A stretch of DNA of 64,000 nt, taken from positions 7,130,001 through 7,194,000 of the forward strand of contig NZ_CP108046.1 of NCBI RefSeq assembly GCF_041435115.1, read 5' to 3'. Made by a program: the position numbers and the translations under genes. The notes below the pieces were generated by a model. That model was given only the letters and a program-made list of their open reading frames with translations. It ran no database searches and was not told the DNA's origin. Shown here piece after piece: positions 8,184 to 15,960 of the stretch. The stretch comes from Streptomyces sp. NBC_00289. GTDB lineage: Bacteria; Actinomycetota; Actinomycetes; Streptomycetales; Streptomycetaceae. Within the stretch, counting starts at the first letter, position 1, and every line of letters starts with the position of its first letter.

Positions 8184-9179
8184 ATGACTGCACGCGGCTG
8201 GTTCCTGTTCTCCCTGATGGGAGTGGTCTGGGGCATCCCCTACCTGCTGATCAAGGTGGCGGTGGACGCCCCGCTGTCCCCCTCCGTGGTGGTGTTCACG
8301 CGCTGTGCGCTGGGTGCCGCGCTATTGCTCCCCTTCGCCCTCCGACAGGGCGGCCTGATCCGGACCGTACGGGCGCACTGGGCGCCCATGCTGGCCTTCG
8401 CGTGCATCGAGATCATCGGCCCCTGGTTCACGCTCACGGACGCCGAACGCCACCTGTCCAGCTCGACGGCCGGCCTGCTGATCGCGGGCGTGCCGATCGT
8501 CGGCGTGGCCCTGGCCCGCTTCTTCGGCGACACCGAACGCCTGGGCGTACGGCGGCTGACGGGCCTCGCCCTCGGCCTGGCGGGCGTCGGCGTCCTCACG
8601 GTCCCGCACCTGACGGGCGGCGACGCCCGCTCGATGGCGGAGGTGCTGCTGACGGTCGTGGGCTACGCCACGGCCCCGCTGATCGCGGCCCGCCACCTGA
8701 AGGACGTCCCGACCCTCCAGCTCACGGCCCCCTGCCTCCTGCTGGCGGCCCTGGTCTACGCCCCCGCGGCAGCCGTGACCCGACCCTCCGAGCTGCCGTC
8801 GACCGAGGTCCTGGCGGCCCTCGCCGCGCTGGGCGTCATCTGCACGGCGGTCGCCTTCGTGGCCTTCCTGGAGCTGATCAAGGAAGCGGGCCCGACCCGG
8901 GCGACAGTGATCACGTACGTCAATCCGGCGGTCGCGGTGGCAGCAGGCGCGGTGTTCCTGGACGAACCGTTCACCACCGGCATCACGGTCGCCTTCACTC
9001 TGATCCTGGCGGGCTCGGTCCTGGCGACGGCGGGCCGGGCGGACCGTGCAGACTCCCCCGGTGGGATGCCGACACCGCCGCATGGCCCGGGGCGCTCCGA
9101 GCCACGCGGCGTACGAGTCCGGCTCCGCCGCGGCGGCCCGGACCCCCGGCCGGAACGAGGCGAGGTCCACGCCGGGTAA
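8184..9179 (+). CDS. EamA/DMT-family exporter
   Basis: A 331-aa integral membrane protein starting at ATG 8184. About ten hydrophobic helices fall in two EamA halves (FLFSLMGVVWGIPYLLIK at the N-terminus, ATVITYVNPAVAVAAGAVFLDEP in the second half). Such transporters export amino acids, metabolites or drugs; the substrate is not predictable. The last 50 residues are an Arg/Pro/Gly-rich tail that runs into the rnpB promoter region and stops 12 bp before the RNA. Probably co-transcribed with the upstream AraC gene. Confidence 0.9.
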   Translation: MTARGWFLFSLMGVVWGIPYLLIKVAVDAPLSPSVVVFTRCALGAALLLPFALRQGGLIRTVRAHWAPMLAFACIEIIGPWFTLTDAERHLSSSTAGLLIAGVPIVGVALARFFGDTERLGVRRLTGLALGLAGVGVLTVPHLTGGDARSMAEVLLTVVGYATAPLIAARHLKDVPTLQLTAPCLLLAALVYAPAAAVTRPSELPSTEVLAALAALGVICTAVAFVAFLELIKEAGPTRATVITYVNPAVAVAAGAVFLDEPFTTGITVAFTLILAGSVLATAGRADRADSPGGMPTPPHGPGRSEPRGVRVRLRRGGPDPRPERGEVHAG

Positions 9180-9191
9180 CATGGCCGACAC

Positions 9192-9601
9192 GGCAGACGA
9201 GCCGGGCGGACGGCCGCGTGGAGCCCCCAGGGGCTTCCCGAGGAACGTCCGGGCTCCACAGGGCAGGGTGGTGGCTAACGGCCACCCGGGGTGACCCGCG
9301 GGACAGTGCCACAGAAAACAGACCGCCGGAGACCTCGGTCCTCGGTAAGGGTGAAACGGTGGTGTAAGAGACCACCAGTGCCCAGGGTGACCTGGGCAGC
9401 TAGGTAAACCCCACCCGGAGCAAGGTCAAAAGGAGCGCTGCAAAAGGTGCTCTGCGCGGACGTTCGAGGGCTGCCCGCCCGAGTCCGCGGGTAGACCGCA
9501 CGAGGCCGGCGGCAACGCCGGCCCTAGATGGATGGCCGTCTCCCCGGCCGCCGCGAGGCGACCGGGCGACAGAACCCGGCGTACAGCCCGACTCGTCTGC
9601 C
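9192..9601 (+). ncRNA. rnpB: RNase P RNA (bacterial type A)
   Basis: The catalytic RNA of RNase P, which removes tRNA 5' leaders. The ends pair perfectly as helix P1: GGCAGACGAG at 9192-9201 with CTCGTCTGCC at 9592-9601. Conserved internal blocks are visible: GAGGAACGTCCGGGCTCCAC, CAGGGTG..GTGGCTAACGGCCACCC, GTGCCACAGAAA, GGGTGAAACGG.GG.GTAAGAGACCACC, TAAACCCCACC.GGAGCAAGG and the 3' block ACAGAACCCGGCGTACAGCC. Length (about 410 nt) fits actinobacteria. Its last 27 bases double as the island attachment site, and integration has kept the gene intact. The exact transcript ends are inferred from P1. Confidence 0.97.
9575..9601 (+). other. attL: island attachment site in the rnpB 3' end
   Basis: 27 bp identical to 43401-43427. 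It begins CCCGGCGTACAGCC and ends CTCGTCTGCC, and contains the 3' strand of the P1 helix. The bases on either side differ at the two sites (AA/G here, TC/C at attR), which defines the core. Confidence 0.9.
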
Positions 9602-9691
9602 GCTGCCTGCGGCTTCGCCTTGGAAAGAGTCTCTGACCTACGTCGAAGGGCCTTTCCGATCTTTTGGGGGCTTGCTGCGTTACGCGGAGGA

Positions 9692-9731
9692 AAGTCCCTT
9701 GGAAGTCCCTCAGACAGGGCTGAAAGTCCCT
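9692..9731 (+). repeat. Three AAGTCCCT direct repeats on helical spacing
   Basis: AAGTCCCT at 9692, 9703 and 9724, that is 11 and 21 bp apart (one and two DNA turns), just inside attL. Such spacing fits arm-type protein binding sites. Function is not shown. Confidence 0.4.
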
Positions 9732-9960
9732 GGCGCAGAGACGCGGGGGACACCTCTGACCTGGGCCAGATCATAGTTCCGTCGATCTTGGTGTGGGTCT
9801 CTGCGATGGTGGCGTGAGGTGGGAAGCGGCGTCCGTTGCATTATGGGCCCCCGAAGGCGGCGGTTAGGGACGGCGGACAGTGGATCGTTTTCTCAGAGGT
9901 GTTGCGAGCTTTCTGTCATGCGCATAGCGAAACATCCCTTCGATACGGCGTATTGATCTT

Positions 9961-9986
9961 GGTGGATAACTCGGGTTGTGGATAAC
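9961..9986 (-). promoter_or_regulatory. Two DnaA-box-like sites
   Basis: TGTGGATAA at 9977-9985 is the exact complement of the classical DnaA box TTATCCACA. A one-mismatch copy (GGTGGATAA) starts at 9961, 16 bp away. The surroundings are AT-rich for this genome. This could be a replication-related site of the island or chance. Confidence 0.35.
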
Positions 9987-10014
9987 CCGTGCTGAACACC
10001 TTCCGCTTGCCGCG

Positions 10015-10167
10015 TGGGGCCAGGCCCACGGCACGCCGCAGTTACTGCTCAGCGGACCGCGTGCGGAGGCGGTGTTGGACGCGGAACTGGCCCCGACCAT
10101 GGAGGCATTGGGAATCGCCCTGCACGAGGAGGCGGCACTCGACCTGCTCTTGGAGGATCTCGGCTGA
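10015..10167 (+). pseudogene. 3' remnant of a second jetD-like gene
   Basis: Translated from about 10021, the last 48 residues (QAHGTPQLLLSGPR ... ALDLLLEDLG) match the C-terminus of the intact JetD-like protein at 42047-43348 at 41 of 48 positions, counted by eye. Both end at a stop in the same place. The DNA differs at many third positions, so this is not a recent copy of the neighbour but part of a different Wadjet operon. Nothing upstream resembles the rest of the gene. It sits 414 bp inside attL, just as the intact gene sits 52 bp inside attR. Confidence 0.8.
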
Positions 10168-10474
10168 GGTAGGGGCGGTTGTGGCTCAGTGCGGGGATGC
10201 ACACGGACATGACGTTGCATCCCTAGCACGGCGGCCTGTATGAACTCGCCCGTGCTCAACGCGGTGTCGTGGCGCGCGAACTGCTCACGACGATGAGGGT
10301 TCTGCTGATGGCTGCGGCTTTGTCTTACGGCCCCCCTGGGCCCCATCGCCCCGGCACCGGCGCGGCGCCCTGAGTGCACACCACGATCAGGTGAATTCCC
10401 CGCTTGAGGAAACCGTGCGAGATCTGAGCGAGTCACACACCTCGCATCACACGACCTTTGCCTCAAGGGGGACC

Positions 10475-10553
10475 ATGAATCAGCAGCAGTACCCGCCGTA
10501 GCAGCCCGGTTGGGGCGGCCACCAAACAGCCCAGAGGGCAGCCAGTGATCACG
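10475..10553 (+). pseudogene. Possible truncated proline-rich membrane-protein start
   Basis: GGGGGACC then ATG opens the frame MNQQQYPP, stopped by TAG at 10499, with QPGWGGHQ continuing in frame. Streptomyces membrane proteins often begin with a Q/Y/P-rich segment of this kind, so a CAG-to-TAG change and loss of the remainder is plausible. Apart from this, the jetD remnant and the short repeats, I see no gene between 9602 and 10595. Confidence 0.25.
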
Positions 10554-10595
10554 CCATCCCGGCGCCACCGGCTGAGCACCTTCGCGTCCACCGAA

Positions 10596-12500
10596 CTACA
10601 CGAGTTCCGGCACCTCGGCCCGGGATGCCGGATGAATAAGCGACCGCAGCTTCTCGCGGGTCTCCGCGTCCGTCGAGTAGAGGATTGTCCCCACCATTCC
10701 CCGGGTCAGGAGCACCTTGTACGTGTTGCGGATGAGGCGGTCGACGTCGTCGTCCGGAGTGGCCTTCGTGAAAGACGGGTCCTTCGACGCCGAGCGGTCC
10801 ACGACCCAGCGGTCCGTTCGCCAGACCAGATCGGGGCCGATGATCACGCCCGACCAGTCGTACTCGAAACCCTGCGCGGTGTAGACGCAGCCGACCTGGC
10901 CGAAGCCGGCCGGGTCGGTGGCCCAGAGGGGCGCAGGTGGTGCCCCGAGGGCGGATCGGTCGCCGTAGAGGTTCCAGGGGCGGGACCATTGGCCGACCAC
11001 GACGTCTTCGGGGAGTGTCGTCATGTCGGGCGTGATCTTCGTGGTCCATTTCCAGCAGTAGCCGGCCGACATGCGGGCGCCGTAGCCCTCCTCCCGGCGG
11101 GCGACGAGGAAGTCCTCAAGCTCCTGTGGGGTCTCGGCGGTCAGTAGTTGCAGTTTGCCGTCGGGCCCCCACAAGCTGGGCGTGCCGTCGTCCAGGCCGA
11201 GCAGGTCGATGACCCACTTCTCGTACGCGTCGCTGCCGCCGCACCGGAACTGGCCGTCCAGTTCCACCACCGTGCAGTCGAGGCCCTGCGCGGCGGCGGC
11301 CCGTTCGATCTCCTGCCTGGTTCCCATCTCGCCGGGGCGCACCACCTGGTGCTGGTCGAGCAGGAACACGGGGACCCGGGCCGCGTCGATCAGTTCCGCC
11401 ACCTGGGGTCGTCCAGTACGGAGCGCCGCCTTCGTGTAGCGGTTGGCGGAGGTCTTCCGCAGCCGGTGGGCCTCGTCGCAGATCAGCACGTCGAGGTCGT
11501 TGGGCTCGGCGTCCATGAAGCTGTTGAAGTACATGAACAGCTGCTGCACTTCACGCTTCTTGTGACCTGCGACCCTGCGCATCGTCTTGGTGAACGACGC
11601 GGATCCAGTCGCGTGTAGCGCGGGTACTCCGCGGCGGTACAGCTCACCCAGGACCGACAGAGCGATGACGCTCTTGCCGGATCCGGGACCGCCGGTCACC
11701 AGGATCACCTGCTTGTGGTTGCCGCGCTTGGCCTTGCGGACGGCGGACATCACCTTCTCGTACGCGACCCGCTGCTCGGCGATGAGCACGAACTGCTCTC
11801 GGTCGCGGATCTCGGCTGCCGCTACCGACATCAGCTGCTTCGACGGCCGTACCTTGGCGTCGAGCAGTACGTCGGCCACGTGTGCGCCGGGCTTCGCGGC
11901 AAGCCGCGAGCGCAGGAAGTCGAGGAAGGCGCCGCGCTGTTCCCCGGTGTACATCCGTCCGTACTGGTTCTCCTCGACGTTCCTCAGCCCCGCGATTTGG
12001 AACTCGGTCGCGTTGTGCAGGAACGCCACGCCAGCCAGGGAGTTGGGCATTCGCTCCAGCGCACCGTTGAACGACTGGAGATACTCGCAGTAGCCCCGTA
12101 CCTGCTCGATCGGGTTGAGGACGGGCTGCGCGTACGCGTCGATCCGGCACAGCAGCGGCTCGTCCTCCTCCGGGTAGGCCGCGCTCCACTGCTTGAGTTC
12201 GACTACGACGTACGACGGCTCGCCGGTGGTCGGGTGCACACCGGCGAGTACGGCGTCCGCGCGCTTGCTGGTCAGGGGCAGGCTGTACTCGACGAGGACC
12301 TCCACCTCGTCGAGCCCGGCCTCGATGAGCGCGTTGACGAGGGCGGGGAGGCTGCGCTCCCAGGACCGTATCTCCGCTTGTGCAGGCCTCCGGCCGTGCT
12401 GGTGACGGAAGTTCTGGGTCAGATGCAGCGCCAGCGCCCCTTCGAGGATGCGGGCGGCCACGGACGCCGCGGACACGGAACAGCAAGAAAAAGCCCCCAT
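10596..12500 (-). CDS. DUF2075 nuclease/helicase-like protein
   Basis: About 634 aa. Residues 40-200 look like a PD-(D/E)xK nuclease-type domain (RADAVLAG, then VVVELKQW giving D82 and E101-x-K103). Residues about 262 onward are a superfamily-1-like P-loop ATPase of the DUF2075 type: Walker A GGPGSGKS at 270-277, Walker B LDVLICDEAHR, QFRCGGSDAY, and YTAQGFEYDWSGVI near the C-terminus. It is expected to act on nucleic acid; such genes are frequent in defence-rich islands, but no activity is established. The start is uncertain: ATG 12500 lies inside a terminator-like hairpin, and GTG 12476 is an alternative that loses little conserved sequence. Confidence 0.85.
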   Translation of the reverse strand: MGAFSCCSVSAASVAARILEGALALHLTQNFRHQHGRRPAQAEIRSWERSLPALVNALIEAGLDEVEVLVEYSLPLTSKRADAVLAGVHPTTGEPSYVVVELKQWSAAYPEEDEPLLCRIDAYAQPVLNPIEQVRGYCEYLQSFNGALERMPNSLAGVAFLHNATEFQIAGLRNVEENQYGRMYTGEQRGAFLDFLRSRLAAKPGAHVADVLLDAKVRPSKQLMSVAAAEIRDREQFVLIAEQRVAYEKVMSAVRKAKRGNHKQVILVTGGPGSGKSVIALSVLGELYRRGVPALHATGSASFTKTMRRVAGHKKREVQQLFMYFNSFMDAEPNDLDVLICDEAHRLRKTSANRYTKAALRTGRPQVAELIDAARVPVFLLDQHQVVRPGEMGTRQEIERAAAAQGLDCTVVELDGQFRCGGSDAYEKWVIDLLGLDDGTPSLWGPDGKLQLLTAETPQELEDFLVARREEGYGARMSAGYCWKWTTKITPDMTTLPEDVVVGQWSRPWNLYGDRSALGAPPAPLWATDPAGFGQVGCVYTAQGFEYDWSGVIIGPDLVWRTDRWVVDRSASKDPSFTKATPDDDVDRLIRNTYKVLLTRGMVGTILYSTDAETREKLRSLIHPASRAEVPELV

Positions 12501-12532
12501 GCAGCACGAAGAAGACTCGTGCGGGTGGGGGC
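12488..12532 (-). terminator. Intrinsic terminator-like hairpin at the DUF2075 gene start
   Basis: On the minus strand a GCCCCC...GGGGGC stem encloses a second GCACGA/TCGTGC-type stem and is followed by five T residues (complement of 12488-12492). It overlaps the ATG at 12500. It is either a terminator of an upstream transcript or an attenuator for the DUF2075 gene. Confidence 0.65.
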
Positions 12533-12619
12533 ATGTCCTGTGCTGTCCGCCGCGTAGGCGGATCAGGAAGCCCGTCGGGCCGCTGAGATGTTGCTCGCCA
12601 TCCTAGGTGAGCGAGTCGA

Positions 12620-12910
12620 TCACGGGGAGGGGGCGGGGGAGGGGTCGGTCAGGTGGAGTTTCGCTCGCCGAGCGCCGCTCGTAGCCAGTCCAGTGACCCC
12701 GTGTCCAGGACGGTCGTCGTCCTCAGTGACCAACAGCGCGAGGTCGTCGGCGGTGAGGCGCTGGACCGAATCAGCGGATCCGGTCACCGTGAACCGGATG
12801 CCGTCGGCCGTCAGCCGGGAACGGACGTTACCGCCCTCGTCCTCAGATGTCCAGCGGAATCGCTCGGAGACCCTGCCCTCGGAGGCGAGCACCCGGTACG
12901 CGTTGGACAC
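12620..12910 (-). CDS. Small hypothetical protein (96 aa), possibly a gene fragment
   Basis: A GTG-initiated frame (MSNAYRVLASEGRVSERF...). The sequence is balanced and contains plausible strands (GIRFTVTGSADSVQRLTADDLALLVTEDD), so it may be a real or formerly real protein. The ribosome-binding site is weak. The GNAT debris immediately upstream runs towards it in another frame, so it may be part of a decayed fusion. No family recognised. Confidence 0.4.
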   Translation of the reverse strand: MSNAYRVLASEGRVSERFRWTSEDEGGNVRSRLTADGIRFTVTGSADSVQRLTADDLALLVTEDDDRPGHGVTGLATSGARRAKLHLTDPSPAPSP

Positions 12911-12924
12911 CCCCGGCGTTCCCG

Positions 12925-13289
12925 CCAGGTGTGCACATGAGGGAGCGCCGCGAGCACCTGGTGCGCCAGGGCATCCGGGCGCAGCGCGAGGCCCATGGTG
13001 GCTGCGCGTTGCTGGTGCGGTCTGTTGCGATCCTGCCGAACCCGATCAGTTCGTTCGCGTCTCGCGCGACTACGGCGAGCGCGTACTCGCCGCGCGGCTC
13101 CTCGGTTGCGGCACCGATGGACCGAGCCACGATGTGGCCAACCTGCTCGCGGGTCCGCGGCTCGAACAACAGGTGCTCCGTCGCTTCCTGATTGCCGTAG
13201 ATCGCGAAGACTCCGTCCACATCATCGACGGTGAGTTCGCGGAGGCCGAGACGCTGGCTGGAACGCTGGACCGGGTACATGCCAGGCAC
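12925..13289 (-). pseudogene. Frameshifted GNAT acetyltransferase remnant
   Basis: The frame from 13289 encodes a typical GNAT N-terminus (RLGLRELTVDDVDGVFAIYGNQE ... ALAVVARDANELIGFGRIATD). It then loses homology, and the expected continuation (MGLALRPDALAHQVLA) appears in a different frame at 12996-12925. The C-terminal half of the fold is missing. A frameshift plus truncation explains this best. Confidence 0.6.
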
Positions 13290-13604
13290 CCTACCGCTGT
13301 GTCCCGCCGGGGAGTGATGGTCGGCGGGGCGGGTAAACCGTCAGCTCTTCCCGCAGGTCACGGGCCGTGAGAGCGGTGCGCGCGCCGCTCGTCGTCAGGG
13401 CCTGGCGGACGCGCAGGGCAGAGACGACGATGCCGTTGTTCCTTAGTTGGCCGGGAGGTCCAACGCTTGCGCGCCGACCAGATCGCCATAACGCCCAGTT
13501 GGAGTTCGCCGAGTCGCAGGGATGCCAGCCTTGCCCGTCATGGAACGTTGGGCCACGCGGTGTCTCCAACCTGCGGTGGCGAGACACCGGGTGGCGGAAG
13601 ACGC
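13290..13604. other. Gene-free stretch
   Basis: No coding frame here shows recognisable motifs or a good ribosome-binding site. The minus-strand frame over 13291-13638 overlaps the neighbour's C-terminus and looks spurious. Probably decayed sequence between the GNAT remnant and the 2H gene. Confidence 0.5.
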
Positions 13605-14228
13605 TCAACCGAGGGTAACCGTCGCGAAGGGTTTCCACTCGTACATCTTGTTGTCCCGGTGGATCACGATGAGCTCCGCGGTGGAAATCCGCGCCCGCGC
13701 CGGCGTGAGGGCAAGGCCAGCGAGGACCTGCGCGATCGGCTCGGCTGGACCGTCCGCGGCGCTGTAGGCCACGGAGACGTGCGGGGTGAAACCCTCGGCG
13801 TTCTCCGGGACCTCGTCAAGAACGTCCCCGATGGCTTCCCGGATGGTGTTTCGGACGGTCCGAACAGGGCCATCCGGGTGGACATGCAGGAGCACCGCCT
13901 CGGGGTCCAGCACCTCTGGTCCGATCTGGACGTCGAAGGCGGGAATGGCTGCCAGTCGTGCATGGGCTGCATCCACGATGGCGTTTAGGTCCTGCTCCTT
14001 GGTCTCACCCACGAAGCCGATGCCCTGCATGGTTAGGTGCAGCCATCGGTCGGGGATTGGGGTGAGGGCATCTCCCAGAGGTGCGAGCGCGGAGCGGTAC
14101 TCGGCAGCAAGCCGGTGTACATCGTCCTGGCCGTCGAACGTCAGATGCCATGTATAAAAGCGGCGCCCCACATTCCAACCGGGCCGCCACCACCAATGGT
14201 TCCGCATGGTCTCGGTCTGAGTCGTCAT
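13605..14228 (-). CDS. 2'-5' RNA ligase-like 2H phosphoesterase
   Basis: Start ATG 14228 (MTTQTETMRNHWWWRPGW); 207 aa. Two histidine motifs define the 2H superfamily: HLTMQGIGF (H-x-T, about residue 64) and HVSVAY (H-x-S, about residue 150). Members act on 2',3'- or 2'-5'-linked RNA ends or cyclic nucleotides; the specific substrate is unknown. It starts 13 bp after the upstream XRE/TPR regulator ends on the same strand, so the two are almost certainly co-transcribed. Confidence 0.85.
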   Translation of the reverse strand: MTTQTETMRNHWWWRPGWNVGRRFYTWHLTFDGQDDVHRLAAEYRSALAPLGDALTPIPDRWLHLTMQGIGFVGETKEQDLNAIVDAAHARLAAIPAFDVQIGPEVLDPEAVLLHVHPDGPVRTVRNTIREAIGDVLDEVPENAEGFTPHVSVAYSAADGPAEPIAQVLAGLALTPARARISTAELIVIHRDNKMYEWKPFATVTLG

Positions 14229-14241
14229 AGTCCGGATCAAA

Positions 14242-15723
14242 TCAGGAGGAGCCGTTCCTTGGCGAGAGCGCAAGGTGTCGTGGCACGGAGTCTACGCAGA
14301 ACTCTTCGATGGCTTGCCGTAGCCCGATTGCCGCAGTGCCGCCAGCTTGAGATCGGGTGATGCCGGAGCACAATTCGCCGAGTCGGCGGGTGACGGGTGC
14401 CAGGCGCTGATCGGGTGGAAGCGCCAGGACGGGCGTGAGAGCTTCGAGGGCGCCCTCTGCTTCGCCAGCTGCGAGATGTGCTGAGGCCTGGCTGATATGG
14501 ATCTGAGCTTCCGTGCCGTATGCCCTGACCGGCTGCACAGTCAGAAGCGTGAGGGCGTTATCCGCAGATCGCAAGGCGTCGGCAGGGCGGCCGAGACGCA
14601 GCTGCACTGCCGCCGCGTAATTCTCCTGCCGAGCGGGCTGACAGGCGAAGATGCCCCCGACAGCGTCCTCGCCGCTCATCGCGGTGCGTGCGTCATTGGC
14701 CCGGGTCAGCGCCGCCAAGGCCTCGTTTGGAGCTCCCAGTTCGGACCATGCGTCGGCTTCCTGGCAGGCGAGTAGCACCGCGACCGTTCCCGTGGTGCGG
14801 TAGTTGGTGCCGCGTCGGGCGAAGTTGATCGCGTCGCGAAGGCGTCCGTCCCAGAAGGCCACCTTGGAACGAGTCGACAGCACCCAGGCGCGCAGGTCGT
14901 TGTGCCCGGCCAGTTCCGCGCACAGCCATGCTGTGCGGCCCTGGGTTTCCGCATCGGGCAGCTGCCCCAAGTCGGAGGACATCCACGCCAGGAGCCCGCA
15001 CAGGTAGCCGGCCGCGACGTACAGGTCTGCCGACTGACCGGGGTATTGATGGCCTTCCAGGAGAGCGAAGACGCGGTCGCGTAATGCCCGCGTGCGGACA
15101 AAGAGTGTGACTGGGTCTGAAGTGAGGTAGTCCGATGCGAGTGCCCGCGTCTCGGCCATTAGTTGCTCAAGGGCTATGTCACCGACGTTCGAAGCCTCAA
15201 CCCATTGCGCCCACGTCGCGGACTCGTCGGCGGCGACACGCACCAAATCGGTTCCAGTCGGCTCGGGCGTAGCGAACATGGGCGACGGCGTGGCGGGCGG
15301 GGACGGAGGCTCGCTGGTTGGCGGACGATGGATGAGCAGGCGAAGGTCTGCCTCGGGTAGCGCCCGCCTGTCCTCCAGATCCAGCAGGTCCTCCACGCGG
15401 CACGCGAAGGCTTCCGCCATGGCCATCAAGACCGGGAGGCTGGGACGGCGTGAGGAAGGACCAGGCCACTTCTCCCACTTGCCCACAAGGGACGCGTCCG
15501 CAGCGACAGACTCGCCCGGATGCCTGGTACTTGCCTGGGTGATCCGATCAGAGGCCTCTTGAAGCGTCCAGCCGTGTGCATGCCGCCACGCTTCCCTGGG
15601 CCGCATCCGGAAGCGGGTGCGCATCTCGATGGCGATGTTAGCCATGGTGCATTCAGCGGCGGTCATGTCTTGACGGAGGGCATCCCGGTCTGCCTTGGTG
15701 CCGGGCTTCGAAGGGGCGTTCAT
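14242..15723 (-). CDS. XRE-type helix-turn-helix regulator with TPR-like C-terminus
   Basis: ATG 15723 with GGGAG about 8 nt upstream; 493 aa. Residues about 30-110 hold an HTH of Streptomyces type (FRMRPREAWRHAHGWTLQEASDRI ... LVGKWEKWP ... LMAMAEAFACRVEDLLDL). The rest is Ala/Leu-rich helical repeats typical of TPR-containing regulators (ADAWSELGAPNEALAALTRA; ASAHLAAGEAEGALEALTPV). It is divergent from the HATPase gene across a 237-bp region with two inverted repeats, so it is the prime candidate regulator of the lanthipeptide run and of itself. Confidence 0.85.
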   Translation of the reverse strand: MNAPSKPGTKADRDALRQDMTAAECTMANIAIEMRTRFRMRPREAWRHAHGWTLQEASDRITQASTRHPGESVAADASLVGKWEKWPGPSSRRPSLPVLMAMAEAFACRVEDLLDLEDRRALPEADLRLLIHRPPTSEPPSPPATPSPMFATPEPTGTDLVRVAADESATWAQWVEASNVGDIALEQLMAETRALASDYLTSDPVTLFVRTRALRDRVFALLEGHQYPGQSADLYVAAGYLCGLLAWMSSDLGQLPDAETQGRTAWLCAELAGHNDLRAWVLSTRSKVAFWDGRLRDAINFARRGTNYRTTGTVAVLLACQEADAWSELGAPNEALAALTRANDARTAMSGEDAVGGIFACQPARQENYAAAVQLRLGRPADALRSADNALTLLTVQPVRAYGTEAQIHISQASAHLAAGEAEGALEALTPVLALPPDQRLAPVTRRLGELCSGITRSQAGGTAAIGLRQAIEEFCVDSVPRHLALSPRNGSS

Positions 15724-15866
15724 CGGCGTGCTCCCAGTCGGGTGTTGTGATCTCACGGTAGCCGCGGTCGTAGCTCGACCGGATGACTGCGACCTGGATG
15801 ACCGGGGATTCGCAGCCCAACGAACCGTCCATAAAAGCTGGTTCCTCCTGGTCAGCGCAGCGGCCG

Positions 15867-15918
15867 GTGTCCAGAAAAGTTGGACACGGGCGCCCGTGAC
15901 GCCAACTGCCCAGTTTGG
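15867..15918. promoter_or_regulatory. Two adjacent operator-like inverted repeats
   Basis: GTGTCCA (15867-15873), 7-nt spacer, TGGACAC (15881-15887) is a perfect dyad. A second dyad, CCAACTG-CC-CAGTTTGG, covers 15902-15918. Both lie between the divergent regulator (15723) and HATPase (15961) starts, where an autoregulator would bind. Confidence 0.55.
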
Positions 15919-15960
15919 AACGGTAGAGGGACACCGCAACCACCACCGTCGAGGACACAG

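Noticed and set aside
12535..12620. tRNA gene upstream of the DUF2075 hairpin
   Set aside because: The terminator-like hairpin suggested one, but I could not fold an acceptor/anticodon/T-arm set or find a T-loop motif.
14242..15723. Site-specific recombinase for the island
   Set aside because: Examined because it is a large gene in the island, but it has an XRE helix-turn-helix and TPR repeats and no R-H-R-Y or serine recombinase signature.
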